Shown in pieces: positions 17,830 through 27,879 of a stretch of DNA of 64,000 bases. Source of the stretch: Alkalinema sp. FACHB-956 (GTDB lineage Bacteria > Cyanobacteriota > Cyanobacteriia > Leptolyngbyales > Leptolyngbyaceae); contig NZ_JACJRC010000015.1 in NCBI RefSeq assembly GCF_014697025.1, positions 1 to 64,000 on the forward strand, written 5' to 3'. The notes under the pieces were generated by a model, which was not told the origin of the DNA, searched no databases, and worked only from the letters and a program-made list of their open reading frames with translations. Made by a program: the position numbers and the translations under genes. Position 1 is the first letter of the stretch. Each line of letters starts with the position of its first letter.

Positions 17830-19506
17830 ATGACGAATGCGAACCGGCAGTTTGAATCCCATGAGTTTGATGAGGTGTCTGAGGCATTTTCCAACCCGAC
17901 TCATCATTCAAACGGAAATGGCAAAACTTCTACAACATCAATTCAGCATGGCTTGGAAGCTGATGATGACCTGACTCCAGAGGAGGAACAGCAGCTAGCG
18001 GGTTTTAATCCTGCCACTCCGCAGCTAATTTCAGAAGAATATCGACTGAAGCAAGACCAAGAAAGTGCAGTAGAGCGTCCCCTAGCGGAACGTGCCAGCA
18101 TTCGATTGGGTTCAGTGGTGGCAGTGGTTGGAACAGTGATGGGAGCCGGTGCTGTCTTGTGGTTTGGCTTCCTTCAACCCCGCCCACCAGCTCGACAAGT
18201 TACTCAGTCGCCCACCCCAACCCCGACAACGCCTCCAACGTTTGATGAGACGGCTGAACTGAAAAGCCGTCTAGCGTTCCAGGATCAGCAGCAACAACTC
18301 CAGCCTGAATCTGCTGCTAGACCTCAATCTCCAGCCCCATCCAGACCTGTGGCTTCGAGGTCAACGGCTCCAGCGCCGACTCCGGCTGCGGTATCTCCTC
18401 CTATCACAGCCTCTCGACCAGACCCAATGATTGTAAGATCACCTGTTACTCCACCAGAGAGGATTCAACCTATCGAAAGGGTCGATCCGTTTCAGCGTTG
18501 GGCACAACTGGCAAATGTTGGACAACTACGAGTGAGTCCCGGTGCTATGGAGCCTTCGAGAACAGCTTCTGGCGGCCTTGGTGATCAGTCTAATCCATCT
18601 CCATCAGCGACTCAGCAAAACCCGGTTATTCCCGTAGTCTCCATTGGTAGGGCGGAAACAGAATCATCTAGCCTGACAAGCAGTTCTGACATGGTTCCTA
18701 ACCCCTTTGGGGTGGCTTCGCCTACAGAGTTGCGTTCCACGTTTAGTGCTGACATGACTTCTGGCATGATTGGCATTCTGAACCGTACTCCAGCGGGGCA
18801 GTTTGGCGAACAAACGGGCGGCTTCAGGGAAGTCGCGCTTGGAACGTTCACTAAAGCCAGGGTGATTATGCCGATGATTTGGGATGAGGGTAGCAATAAT
18901 TCGACAGGTGGTACAGCATCTGCCCAAGAAAATCGCTTTGCCGTAGAGCTAATTGAGGATATGAAAGCCACCAATGGCACAGTGGCACTCCCTGCGGGTA
19001 CGGTTTTGGTGATTCGTACCAGCGCTGTGGGGCGAGGTAATAATTTAGTGTCGGCAAGCGCGATCGCCGTTGTGTATCGCGATCGCATTGGTCAAATTCG
19101 TCAGCAAACCTTACCTCCCGATAGCCTTCAGATTCGGGGGCAAGACAATCGACCATTAATAGCCCAAAAGCTCAATGATGTGGGACCTGATATCGCTCGC
19201 CAAGACCTGTTGACAGGGTTACTCAGCAGCTTGGGTCGGGTGGGAACGATTATCAATCAACCGCGTACCCAATCCAGCACTACCACATCGGGAGGTAACT
19301 TTAATCAGAGTGTGATCACTTCGAGTGCTGAACCTCAGATTTGGGCGGCTGCACTGGAAGGCTTCTTCAATCCCATTGCTGAACAGCTATCTCGCCGCTC
19401 TGATCAAACGATGCAAGAACTCTTGCAACGACCCAATGTGCAGTTTGTTCCTGAAGGAACCGAAGTTTCTGTGGTGGTCAATAGCTTTTTGAGGGTAGAC
19501 CGATGA
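17830..19506 (+). CDS. VirB10/TrbI-like core-complex protein
   Basis: The start is taken at ATG 17830, with GAGG seven bases upstream; an ATG at 17824 is also possible. The 558-residue protein has a cytosolic acidic N-terminus, one membrane helix at about residues 94-115, a long Pro/Thr/Ser/Gln-rich periplasmic linker (about 115-300), and a C-terminal beta-domain with NPFGVASPTELR and ALGTFTKARVIMPMIWDEG, then VALPAGTVLVIRTSAVG. This is the architecture of VirB10/TrbI proteins, which span inner membrane to outer membrane in the core complex. It ends by a four-base ATGA overlap with the VirB9-like gene. VirB10 placed before VirB9 is the reverse of the Agrobacterium order. Confidence 0.7.
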   Translation: MTNANRQFESHEFDEVSEAFSNPTHHSNGNGKTSTTSIQHGLEADDDLTPEEEQQLAGFNPATPQLISEEYRLKQDQESAVERPLAERASIRLGSVVAVVGTVMGAGAVLWFGFLQPRPPARQVTQSPTPTPTTPPTFDETAELKSRLAFQDQQQQLQPESAARPQSPAPSRPVASRSTAPAPTPAAVSPPITASRPDPMIVRSPVTPPERIQPIERVDPFQRWAQLANVGQLRVSPGAMEPSRTASGGLGDQSNPSPSATQQNPVIPVVSIGRAETESSSLTSSSDMVPNPFGVASPTELRSTFSADMTSGMIGILNRTPAGQFGEQTGGFREVALGTFTKARVIMPMIWDEGSNNSTGGTASAQENRFAVELIEDMKATNGTVALPAGTVLVIRTSAVGRGNNLVSASAIAVVYRDRIGQIRQQTLPPDSLQIRGQDNRPLIAQKLNDVGPDIARQDLLTGLLSSLGRVGTIINQPRTQSSTTTSGGNFNQSVITSSAEPQIWAAALEGFFNPIAEQLSRRSDQTMQELLQRPNVQFVPEGTEVSVVVNSFLRVDR

Positions 19507-20207
19507 GACGATTGCCCGCTCTGACCTTAGTCAGCACAGCATTATTGATTGGTTTGGTATCTCCTGGGCTGCCCGTTCAGGCACAAACATCAGCCTATCA
19601 GGTCGTCGATCGCAACAGAGCGACGACTAGTGCGGTTCAAGTTCAAGTTGCTCCTGGACGAGCAACGTCGATTAGTTTTAGCCAGACCGATGAAACGATC
19701 GCCTATATTCTGTTAGCAGATGCCTCCCAGGTAGTCTACAGCACGGATGCTGAGTTAGAGACTGGGCGGGCAAAGACTATTTTCTTGAGAGTGATTCAGC
19801 CGCTTCGCTTTCCAGGAGCAACCACTACGCCTGTAACCAACCTGATGGTGCAAACAGTAGATGCCAGAGGTCAGAATCGGCTCTACACGTTTGATATTGT
19901 TCACAGCAGCAACCCGCGTTATGTCGGCGTTCAGATTTTGCCCGCGATCGCCCGTCCACAGGCTTCTACCGCTGTTGGTAATTTTAACTTAACGCCCGAC
20001 AATATCCGAACTGGGTTGAATATTGCTATCATGCGAGGCTACACAGCGATCGATGATCCTGTTGTTGCTAAAGTGCGCCAGCTTCTGGAACTGATGCAGA
20101 CTGAAAATATGACAGCTTCGGAGGCAGCCCAATCAGTTGGGATTCCATTAGATGTACTTGCATCTTTGGCGAGGCTTGTTCGAGAAGCAAGGGGTTTATC
20201 CGTTTAG
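19503..20207 (+). CDS. VirB9/TraK-like secreted core-complex protein (predicted)
   Basis: The start overlaps the previous stop (ATGA). The 234-residue protein has a signal peptide (cleavage after PVQAQ near residue 28). A beta-rich domain follows, with PGRATSISFSQTDETIAYILLADASQVVYSTD and FLRVIQPLRFPGATTTPVTNLMVQT (each quoted in part), which resembles the N-terminal domain of VirB9/TraK proteins. The C-terminal 80 residues are helical (NIRTGLNIAIMRGY and EAAQSVGIPLDVLASLARLV). VirB9 caps the outer-membrane core complex with VirB10. This is the last gene of the secretion operon, 131 bases before drmD. Confidence 0.55.
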   Translation: MRRLPALTLVSTALLIGLVSPGLPVQAQTSAYQVVDRNRATTSAVQVQVAPGRATSISFSQTDETIAYILLADASQVVYSTDAELETGRAKTIFLRVIQPLRFPGATTTPVTNLMVQTVDARGQNRLYTFDIVHSSNPRYVGVQILPAIARPQASTAVGNFNLTPDNIRTGLNIAIMRGYTAIDDPVVAKVRQLLELMQTENMTASEAAQSVGIPLDVLASLARLVREARGLSV

Positions 20208-20253
20208 CAAGTCTCTACTAGTAGAATATTATGGGGAGCCTCTGCCAAAGCAG

Positions 20254-20274
20254 CTTCGTTAAATTTTAACGAAG
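20254..20274. promoter_or_regulatory. 21-bp palindrome between the VirB operon and drmD
   Basis: Two perfect 10-base arms, CTTCGTTAAA and TTTAACGAAG, flank a single central T. The site lies 64 bases before the drmD start and just upstream of a promoter-like sequence. It is followed on + only by a short T run (TTT), so it is more likely an operator than a terminator, but it could serve as both. Confidence 0.5.
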
Positions 20275-20285
20275 TTTGCTGAGTA

Positions 20286-20313
20286 TTTACACGGGGTGGG
20301 AAGTTTATATAGT
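20286..20313 (+). promoter_or_regulatory. Candidate promoter of drmD
   Basis: TTTACA at 20286-20291 and TATAGT at 20308-20313 are separated by 16 bases, giving a sigma-70-like pair that ends 25 bases before the drmD ATG. The palindrome at 20254-20274 abuts its upstream side. Confidence 0.4.
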
Positions 20314-20338
20314 AAGAACCCTAAAGACTAGGCGTATT

Positions 20339-23300
20339 ATGTCTCCCCCCGACCAAGGTCAACTTGTTGATGTCCGGCAGCGCCGCTATGTGGTGACAGA
20401 AGTTCAGAAGACGGTGTTGCCGAGTAATCCGTTGATTCAGGGCATTCAATCTGCCCAGCACCTGATCACCCTGACCTCAGTTGAGGATGATGCCCTGGGG
20501 GAAGAGTTGCAGGTGATCTGGGAACTGGAGCCAGGGGTTCATGTCCATGAAAAGACAGAACTGCCTGAGCCGACAGGGTTCGATTCTCCTGAACGGCTCG
20601 ATGCATTTTTGGATGCCGTGCGTTGGGGAGCCTCCTCTTCTGCGGATATTCGCAACATCCAGTCTCCCTTTCGGAGCGGTATTGATATTGAGGATTACCA
20701 GCTTGATCCGGTCGTGCGGGGAATTCAGATGCCTCGCGTCAACTTGTTGATTGCGGACGATGTGGGGCTAGGCAAAACGATCGAGGCTGGATTAGTCGCT
20801 CAAGAACTGATTTTGCGTCAACGGGTCAGGCGTATTTTGATTGTTTGCCCGTCTGCGTTGCAAATTCAGTGGCGAGATCAGATGCGCGATAAGTTTGGAC
20901 TGGATTTCCGGATCGTTGACAGTACTCTGATGAAAGAGTTGCGGCGACGACGGGGCATTCACGTTAACCCCTGGACGCACTTTCCTCGTCTCATTACTTC
21001 CATCGACTTCCTGAAGCGAGATCGCCCCATCCGTTTATTTCGTGAGGTGTTGCCTGCGGAAGGAGAATCCATCTATCCCCGGCGATTTGATCTACTGATT
21101 GTGGATGAGGCGCATAATGTTGCCCCATCAGGGAGTGGTCATTATGCGATCGACTCCCTGCGAACGGCTGCTATTCGCTTGCTGGCTCCCCACTTTGAGC
21201 ACAAACTGTTTCTGACTGCGACTCCCCACAATGGCTACCGGGAAAGCTTTACGGCTCTGCTAGAACTGCTGGATACACAACGATTTGCCAGGGGAGTGGA
21301 GCCAGACCGAAACCAGCTTCAGGTTGTCATGGTGCGGCGATTGAAGCGAGAGCTACCGCCCAAGTGGGATGGTACGCCCAGATTTCCAGAGCGGAAGCTT
21401 GCAGCCATTCCAGTTGATTATTCGGACATTGAACGTCGGGTTCACATTGCTTTACAGGAGTACACCAACTTACGCCGTAAAGCTGCCGCTGATGATCCCA
21501 CTGAACTATACGCCACCGAGTTTGTTCTCAAGCTCCTGAAAAAACGTCTTTTTTCTTCCCCAGCCGCTTTCGCCACCACGTTGGAGCAACACCAAAAGTC
21601 GTTGCAATCTGCGAAACGCCGTTCGACGAGCCGGATTGCTAAACCGACTGTGGGTATTCTGCGACGGCAGGTTGAGCAAATTGAGGAAGAGTTTGCAGAC
21701 GATGGCCTGTATGAGGAATCGACAGAGGATGCGATCGCCAATACTAGCCTGCTATTCCGAGAGGTGACACCGGAGGAGCAAGCACTGCTGCGAGGGATGC
21801 AAACCTGGGCAGATGTAGCGGTCAAACGAGCCGATTCCAAAGCAAAAGAACTATTGAACTGGATTAAGCAATACATCAAATCCGATGGACAGTGGTCGAA
21901 TGAACGGGTTTTGATTTTTACAGAGTATCGGGCAACGCAGAAGTGGCTTTATGATTTGCTGGCAACGGAGGGACTGGTTGCAGGCGATTCCCCTTCGGGG
22001 ACGCGATGCGAACGCTTGATGACGCTGTATGGTGGCATGGATTCCCAGGAGCGTGAGAAGGTGAAGGCGGCATTCCAGGCAAACCCTGAGCTTTCCCCGG
22101 TGCGGATTTTGCTGGCAACCGATGCCGCTTCTGAGGGGTTGGACTTACAGAACCACTGCTCTCGCCTGATTCACTATGAGATTCCCTGGAACCCGAACCG
22201 CATGGAGCAGCGGAATGGGCGGGTTGACCGTCACGGGCAGAAAGCGTCAGAAGTCTTGATCTATCACTTTGTGGGTAAGGGGTATCAGCACTCTGCGGTT
22301 GGAACTCGTCCTGGAGATCTGGAAGGGGATCTGGAGTTTTTGATGCGGGCAGCGTTGAAGGTGAATACGATTCGAGAAGACCTGGGCAAGGTGGGTCCGG
22401 TGATTGCGACTCAGGTTGAGGAAGCCATGTTAGGGCGGCGAACCACGCTGGATACCAGCCGAGCGGAACGGGAGTCGGAACCCGTGCGGCGGATGCTGAA
22501 GTTTGAGCGATCGGTGCGGGAGCAAATTGAAAAGCTCCGAGAGCAGTTAAGTGAAACTCGCCGCAATTTCCGACTTACCCCAGAGAACATCGAAGCTGTC
22601 GTTAACATTGGGCTGGAATTGGCAGAACAACCGCCGCTGATACCAATAGAGATAGAGGGGTTGAGGGGACAAGCCTATCATCTGCCTGCGTTCCGGGGAA
22701 GCTGGTCAGTCTGTACTGAAGGGCTGGCACATCCGCATACCCAGGAGATTCGCCCGGTTGTCTTTGACCCGGATCAATCGAATGGTAGGGATGATGTCGT
22801 ACTAGTTCATCTTAACCATCGGCTGGTGCAAATGTGCTTGCGCTTACTGCGAGCAGAGGTTTGGTCACGGGAAGGGCGGAAGCGGCTGCATCGGGTCACG
22901 GCTCGATTAGTTCCTAGTTCGGCATTAGAGCATCCGGTGGTGATTGCTCACGGACGCTTGGTGATTTTAGGTGGCGATCAGCAACGGCTGCATGAGGAGG
23001 TGATTACAGCCGGGGGAATGCTCAAAGAGGGGCGATTCAGCCGACTCAATGTGGGACAGGTGCAGATGGCGATAGATGCGGCTCTGCCTGATCCGATTCC
23101 AGAGACAGTCCAGCAGCGACTCATGACGTTGTGGGAGGGACACAAAGAACCGCTGTTGCGATCGCTAGAAGCTCGGATGAGCGATCGCACCGCAGGCTTA
23201 CAAAAAGCACTGCAAGACCGCTGTGATAAGGAGGTTGCCGATATTACGGCAATTTTGACGGAACTGCGTCAGAGCATTTTGAACGAACTGAAGCAACCAG

Positions 23301-23500
23301 AGGTCGAGCAACTTGAGCTATTTAACAATACGGAGCGGGAGCAGCTTGAGCGCAATCTCAAGAGCCTCGAAGCTAGATTAGAACAGATTCCCCAGGAGAT
23401 TGAACAGGAGGCAGCCGCTATCCGAGCCAGGTTTAGAGATCCCACGCCCCGATTATTTCCACTGGCTGTTACGTATCTGGTGCCTCAAAAGCTTGTGTAA
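20339..23500 (+). CDS. drmD: DISARM SNF2-family helicase DrmD
   Basis: The start is ATG 20339 (MSPPDQGQLVDVRQRRYVV); the TTG at 20276 lies in the regulatory region. The protein (1053 residues) is an SNF2/HepA-type helicase. Motif I is DDVGLGKTIEAG at about residues 140-151, the Walker B box VDEAHNVAP starts at 255 (D256-E257-A258-H259), motif III is TATPHNGYRESF near 295, and the helicase C part has DAASEGLDLQNHCSRLIHYE and QRNGRVDRHGQ (624-634). The C-terminal 350 residues are a coiled coil-rich part. DrmD is the accessory helicase that marks class 1 DISARM; here it is followed by drmMI, and drmABC lie 11 kb downstream. DISARM restricts incoming unmethylated phage DNA. Confidence 0.85.
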   Translation: MSPPDQGQLVDVRQRRYVVTEVQKTVLPSNPLIQGIQSAQHLITLTSVEDDALGEELQVIWELEPGVHVHEKTELPEPTGFDSPERLDAFLDAVRWGASSSADIRNIQSPFRSGIDIEDYQLDPVVRGIQMPRVNLLIADDVGLGKTIEAGLVAQELILRQRVRRILIVCPSALQIQWRDQMRDKFGLDFRIVDSTLMKELRRRRGIHVNPWTHFPRLITSIDFLKRDRPIRLFREVLPAEGESIYPRRFDLLIVDEAHNVAPSGSGHYAIDSLRTAAIRLLAPHFEHKLFLTATPHNGYRESFTALLELLDTQRFARGVEPDRNQLQVVMVRRLKRELPPKWDGTPRFPERKLAAIPVDYSDIERRVHIALQEYTNLRRKAAADDPTELYATEFVLKLLKKRLFSSPAAFATTLEQHQKSLQSAKRRSTSRIAKPTVGILRRQVEQIEEEFADDGLYEESTEDAIANTSLLFREVTPEEQALLRGMQTWADVAVKRADSKAKELLNWIKQYIKSDGQWSNERVLIFTEYRATQKWLYDLLATEGLVAGDSPSGTRCERLMTLYGGMDSQEREKVKAAFQANPELSPVRILLATDAASEGLDLQNHCSRLIHYEIPWNPNRMEQRNGRVDRHGQKASEVLIYHFVGKGYQHSAVGTRPGDLEGDLEFLMRAALKVNTIREDLGKVGPVIATQVEEAMLGRRTTLDTSRAERESEPVRRMLKFERSVREQIEKLREQLSETRRNFRLTPENIEAVVNIGLELAEQPPLIPIEIEGLRGQAYHLPAFRGSWSVCTEGLAHPHTQEIRPVVFDPDQSNGRDDVVLVHLNHRLVQMCLRLLRAEVWSREGRKRLHRVTARLVPSSALEHPVVIAHGRLVILGGDQQRLHEEVITAGGMLKEGRFSRLNVGQVQMAIDAALPDPIPETVQQRLMTLWEGHKEPLLRSLEARMSDRTAGLQKALQDRCDKEVADITAILTELRQSILNELKQPEVEQLELFNNTEREQLERNLKSLEARLEQIPQEIEQEAAAIRARFRDPTPRLFPLAVTYLVPQKLV

Positions 23501-23549
23501 CAAGTCGCCCATCTTTCCGACTGGAAGGAAATCACAGGAAGGTTTTTGC

Positions 23550-26500
23550 ATGTCCACTGCACGTCACCACGCTGAATGGCTCTCTCTGGTTGAAGTATCG
23601 GGTCCGTTCCTGAGCTTACCTGTGCTGCTTCAGGTATTTCCGAACGGGCTGGAGGCGCATGAGCCGGAACAGATGCGGTTGCTGCGGCTTGCCCATGAGG
23701 AGTGGGAAGACAACCAGAAGAGCTTGCAGCCGGAGACTGCGATTCATCGCGCTTGGGTGGAGTTTGTGTTGCAAGAGACGCTGGGGTTGCCGGGTGAGGT
23801 GTTGTTATCGGGGCAGGCAATTCCAACCGGGTTGCAGGTGACGATCGCTGAGCATCAGGAAACATTGCGTCCCGATTGGGTGGTGGTGAATCCCCGTGAT
23901 GCAGCAGAGGCGGGTAAGCCGAGGTTACTGGTGCAGGTGGTGCCTGCGGGACAGGATTTAGAAAAGGGGCTGAAGGGGTCTCGCTGGGCTGCCAGTCCTG
24001 CGACTCGGATGATGGAGTTACTACACGCCTGCAATGTGCGATTGGGACTGTTGACGAATGGCGAACACTGGATGCTAGTGAATGCGCCAAAGGGAGAAAC
24101 GACGGGGTATATCTCCTGGTATGCGACGCTTTGGCAGGAAGAGCCGATTACCCTGAGAGCGTTTCGCAGTTTGTTGGGGGTCGATCGCTTCTTTCGGGTG
24201 GATGAACCGCAAACGCTGGAGGTGATGCTGGCGCAAAGTATCAATAGCCAGCAAGAAGTTACTGACCAGTTGGGCTATCAGGTAAGGAAGGCGGTTGACG
24301 TATTGGTGCAGTCGATCGACCGGATTGACCAGGATCGAAACCGATCGCTATTACAGGGCATTTCGGAAACTCGGTTGTATGAAGCGGCATTGACGGTAAT
24401 GATGCGGCTGGTGTTTCTGTTCTCAGCCGAGGAACGCAAGCTGATTCCGCCCCATGAGAATGAGCTTTACAACACGCACTATGCGGTTTCGACGTTGCGA
24501 TCGCGCTTGCGGGAGCAGGCGGATCAGTTTGGGGAGGAGGTGCTAGAGCGGCGACAGGATGCATGGTGTCGCTTGCTGGCAACGTTTCGGGCGGTGTATG
24601 CCGGGGTGGATCATGATGCGTTGTTTATTCCTGCCTATGGTGGGAGTCTGTTTGACCCCGATCGCTTTCCCTTTTTGGAGGGACGGCGGGAGGGCACTGA
24701 TTGGAAATTGCAGACGGCAGACCCGATTCCTGTGAATAACCGCACGGTGTTGCACCTGTTGGAAGCGTTACAAATTCTTCAGGTGAAGGTGCCGGGGGGC
24801 GGTGGGGTGGAGCCGCGTAAGCTGTCATTCCGGGCATTGGATATTGAGCAGATTGGGCATGTCTATGAGGGCTTGCTCGATCACACAGCAGTCCGGGCGA
24901 CAGAGCCGATTCTGGGATTGGTAGGGACAAAGGACAAGGAGCCGGAGATTTCACTGGCGGAGTTGGAGGTACAGGCGGCGAAAGGGGAAACTGCCCTGGT
25001 TGCATTCTTGAAGGAGCAAACGGGTAAGTCGCTGTCGGCATTGCAGAAGGCTGTAGCCACTCAAGCAAGACAATCGAGTGGAACAGGTGAAACACCTCAA
25101 GATCATCAAGCACGGCAGCGGTTACTGATTGCCTGCAATAACGATCGCGCCCTGTTGGATCGCATCTTACCGTTTGCCAAGCTGATTCGGTTCGATACAT
25201 TGGACTACCCGGTGGTGATTCCGGCCGGGAGTGTGTATGTGACGGAGGGGGTCGATCGCCGTCAGACCGGGACGCACTACACGCCGCGCAATCTAACTGA
25301 GGAGATTGTGCAGTATACGCTGGAGCCGTTGGTGTATGAGGGGGTGGCAGAGGGAAAGCCAAAGGAAGCGTGGCGGTTGCGATCGCCTGCCGAACTCCTT
25401 CAATTGAAGATTTGTGATATGGCGATGGGCAGTGGGGCGTTTTTGGTGCAGACCTGTCGCTATTTGGCTGAGAAGCTGGTGGAAGCATGGCAGCAGATGG
25501 AGGCAGAGCATCCGGGACAGGTGGTGATTGCGCCGGAGGGTACGCTGTCGGCAGCATTGCCGGAGGAATGCCCGATTCCGAAGGATGCCGATGAGCGGTT
25601 AGTGGTGGCGCGGCGCATTGTGGCGGATCGCTGTCTTTACGGAGTCGATAAAAACCCGTTAGCCGTCGAGATGGCGAAGTTGTCGCTGTGGCTGATTACG
25701 CTGGCGAAGGGGCGACCGTTTACGTTTGTGGATCATGCGCTGAAGTGGGGCGATTCGCTGTTGGGAATTACCAAACCGGAGCAAATCGAGTTTTTGAAAC
25801 TGAATCCGGAAAAGGAAGCGGTACAACTGAGAACGGTGTCCGATCGCTGGAAACCCTTTGTGCAACGAGCGATCGCCAAACGGCAAGAGCTAGAAAACTT
25901 TAGTGTGTCGGATATTGCCGATATTCAAAAGAAGGAGCAGCTAAACCGGGAGGCAGAAGCAGCGATCGCCCATGTGCGACATGTGGGTGATTTTTTGGTG
26001 GCGGAGGCATTGGCTCAGGCAGGCAAAACATCAGACCTGACGGATGAGGAAATTCAGGTGTTGGCGGAGGTGGTGATTGAGGCGTTGGATGAAGCCGATG
26101 CCGAGAAGCGAAACCGGGAGATTGCTGCGATTCTGGCAAAAACCGAACGCATGATGAATTTGGGCAATCCAGAGAACCAACCCCCTCGAAAACTGTTTCA
26201 TTGGCTGCTGGAGTTCCCTGAAGTATTTTTACAGGAAGATGCACCGAAGGGATTTGCGGCGATAGTTGGCAACCCTCCCTTTCAAGGCGGGTCAAAAATT
26301 ACAGGTGTGCTTGGTACAGATTACAGAGGTCTTTTAGTTGAAAATATTGCAAATCAAAAACGAGGTAACGCAGATTTATGTGCTTACTTCTTTCTCAGAG
26401 CAGAACAACTAACGAATAAGTTTGGAGGATTCGGCTTGGTTGCAACCAATACCATTGCTCAGGGTGATACTCGTGAAGTTGGATTAGATCAATTGGTTGC

Positions 26501-27785
26501 AAACGGTTGTGCTATTAATCGGGCTGTACCCAGCCGTCCTTGGATTGGAACTGCAAGTTTAGAAGTTGCTCATGTTTGGATTAGAAAAGATAAGTGGTTA
26601 GGAGAATTTATCCTTGACGAAGGGTTAGTAAGTGGAATCACGCCATTGTTGACAGCGCCTAGTAAGACTTTAGGTCATCCTCATAGATTAGTTAATAATC
26701 AAGAAAGCTCTTTTTTAGGTAGTAAATTAACTGGAATGGGTTTTATCCTCTTGCCAGATGAAGCGAAATTACTTATTCAGCGTAATCCTAAAAATAAAGA
26801 AGTTCTGTTTCCATATTTGAATGGCGAAGATATTAATTCACGTCCTGATCAATCGCCAAGCCGGTGGGTTATCAACTTTAAAGATTATCCTCTAGATGCA
26901 AATCATGACGATCTGAAAAACCCTAAAGGAGCACCTTACGCAGCGGATTATCCTGATTGTTTGGCTATTATTCAGGAAAAGGTAAAGCCTGAAAGAGATT
27001 TAAACAATCGGAAGGAACGCCGTGAGAAGTGGTGGCAATATGGGGAGAAAACACCTGCGCTTTATCGGGCAATCGAGAAGCGTAGTAGAATTTTTGTAAT
27101 TCCTCGTGTTAGCAAGTTTCTCACTGTTTCTGCCTCTACTACAGATATAGTTGCCAGCGAGGCAACTGTTGTTATTGCCTCAGAGTTCTTTTCTACTTTC
27201 ACACTTCTTCAATCAGATATTCATCAACTTTGGACAATTGCATTTCAAAGTAGCCTCGAAACACGAGGTAGGTACACACCTTCTGACTGCTTTGAAACCT
27301 TCCCCTTCCCCACACCCGATCCTTCAGACCTCAGCACTCAATTCCTAACCCTCAACACGATCGGTGAAATCTACTACACCCATCGTCAGGCAATCATGCG
27401 CGAGCGTCAGGAAGGACTCACCAAAACCTACAATCGCTTTCATGATGTCAATGAGAAAGCGAGTGATATTCAGAAATTGCGATCGTTGCATGTTGAGATG
27501 AACCAGGCAGTTGCCGCTGCCTACGGTTGGCAAGACCTCGACTTAGGGCACGGTTTTCATAAGACGAAACAGGGCATCCGCTTCACCATCAGCGAAACCG
27601 CTCGACGGGAAGTGCTCGATCGGCTGTTGGAGTTGAACCATCAGCGCTACGCCGAGGAAGTCGCCCAGGGTTTGCATGATAAGAAGAAGGCAAAAGGCAA
27701 GGGGCAGAAGGCAAAGGGCAAAACCACCCAAAAGCAAAAAGCCCCTGGAGACGACCTGCAGGATGAGCAAATCAGCCTGTTCTAG
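23550..27785 (+). CDS. drmMI: DISARM N6-adenine DNA methyltransferase DrmMI
   Basis: ATG 23550 (MSTARHHAEW) follows AGGAAGG and lies 49 bases after drmD; a longer frame back to 23400 only overlaps drmD. The 1411-residue protein has a helical N-terminal part, then the AdoMet-binding motif CDMAMGSGAFL starting at C622 and the catalytic motif NPPF at residue 908, as in Eco57I/PglX-type adenine methylases. The region after NPPF to about residue 1250 should hold the target recognition domain and is visibly more AT-rich than either side. The end is Lys/Gln-rich (KKKAKGKGQKAKGK, encoded by a short imperfect DNA repeat). In class 1 DISARM this enzyme marks host DNA so that it is not restricted. Confidence 0.85.
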   Translation: MSTARHHAEWLSLVEVSGPFLSLPVLLQVFPNGLEAHEPEQMRLLRLAHEEWEDNQKSLQPETAIHRAWVEFVLQETLGLPGEVLLSGQAIPTGLQVTIAEHQETLRPDWVVVNPRDAAEAGKPRLLVQVVPAGQDLEKGLKGSRWAASPATRMMELLHACNVRLGLLTNGEHWMLVNAPKGETTGYISWYATLWQEEPITLRAFRSLLGVDRFFRVDEPQTLEVMLAQSINSQQEVTDQLGYQVRKAVDVLVQSIDRIDQDRNRSLLQGISETRLYEAALTVMMRLVFLFSAEERKLIPPHENELYNTHYAVSTLRSRLREQADQFGEEVLERRQDAWCRLLATFRAVYAGVDHDALFIPAYGGSLFDPDRFPFLEGRREGTDWKLQTADPIPVNNRTVLHLLEALQILQVKVPGGGGVEPRKLSFRALDIEQIGHVYEGLLDHTAVRATEPILGLVGTKDKEPEISLAELEVQAAKGETALVAFLKEQTGKSLSALQKAVATQARQSSGTGETPQDHQARQRLLIACNNDRALLDRILPFAKLIRFDTLDYPVVIPAGSVYVTEGVDRRQTGTHYTPRNLTEEIVQYTLEPLVYEGVAEGKPKEAWRLRSPAELLQLKICDMAMGSGAFLVQTCRYLAEKLVEAWQQMEAEHPGQVVIAPEGTLSAALPEECPIPKDADERLVVARRIVADRCLYGVDKNPLAVEMAKLSLWLITLAKGRPFTFVDHALKWGDSLLGITKPEQIEFLKLNPEKEAVQLRTVSDRWKPFVQRAIAKRQELENFSVSDIADIQKKEQLNREAEAAIAHVRHVGDFLVAEALAQAGKTSDLTDEEIQVLAEVVIEALDEADAEKRNREIAAILAKTERMMNLGNPENQPPRKLFHWLLEFPEVFLQEDAPKGFAAIVGNPPFQGGSKITGVLGTDYRGLLVENIANQKRGNADLCAYFFLRAEQLTNKFGGFGLVATNTIAQGDTREVGLDQLVANGCAINRAVPSRPWIGTASLEVAHVWIRKDKWLGEFILDEGLVSGITPLLTAPSKTLGHPHRLVNNQESSFLGSKLTGMGFILLPDEAKLLIQRNPKNKEVLFPYLNGEDINSRPDQSPSRWVINFKDYPLDANHDDLKNPKGAPYAADYPDCLAIIQEKVKPERDLNNRKERREKWWQYGEKTPALYRAIEKRSRIFVIPRVSKFLTVSASTTDIVASEATVVIASEFFSTFTLLQSDIHQLWTIAFQSSLETRGRYTPSDCFETFPFPTPDPSDLSTQFLTLNTIGEIYYTHRQAIMRERQEGLTKTYNRFHDVNEKASDIQKLRSLHVEMNQAVAAAYGWQDLDLGHGFHKTKQGIRFTISETARREVLDRLLELNHQRYAEEVAQGLHDKKKAKGKGQKAKGKTTQKQKAPGDDLQDEQISLF

Positions 27786-27879
27786 GCTAGTTTATAGCTG
27801 ATACAATTGTGGCAATGCCAAAAACAAAAAATGCTTGCAGCTCCTGCAATATTGCGGTTTGTCAACTCAGGAGGTTTCA

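Noticed and set aside
20276..20338. Longer drmD start (TTG)
   Set aside because: It would place translated sequence over the promoter-like and palindromic region and has no ribosome site.
23485..24090. Long minus-strand frames inside drmMI, including the Pro-rich ones from 24625 to 25557
   Set aside because: These are shadow frames of a GC-rich coding region; they lack ribosome sites and overlap a clear plus-strand gene.
27690..27740. Short imperfect DNA repeat encoding the Lys/Gln-rich end of drmMI, considered as an insertion or CRISPR-like repeat
   Set aside because: It is a short in-frame low-complexity tail of a real gene with no spacer structure.
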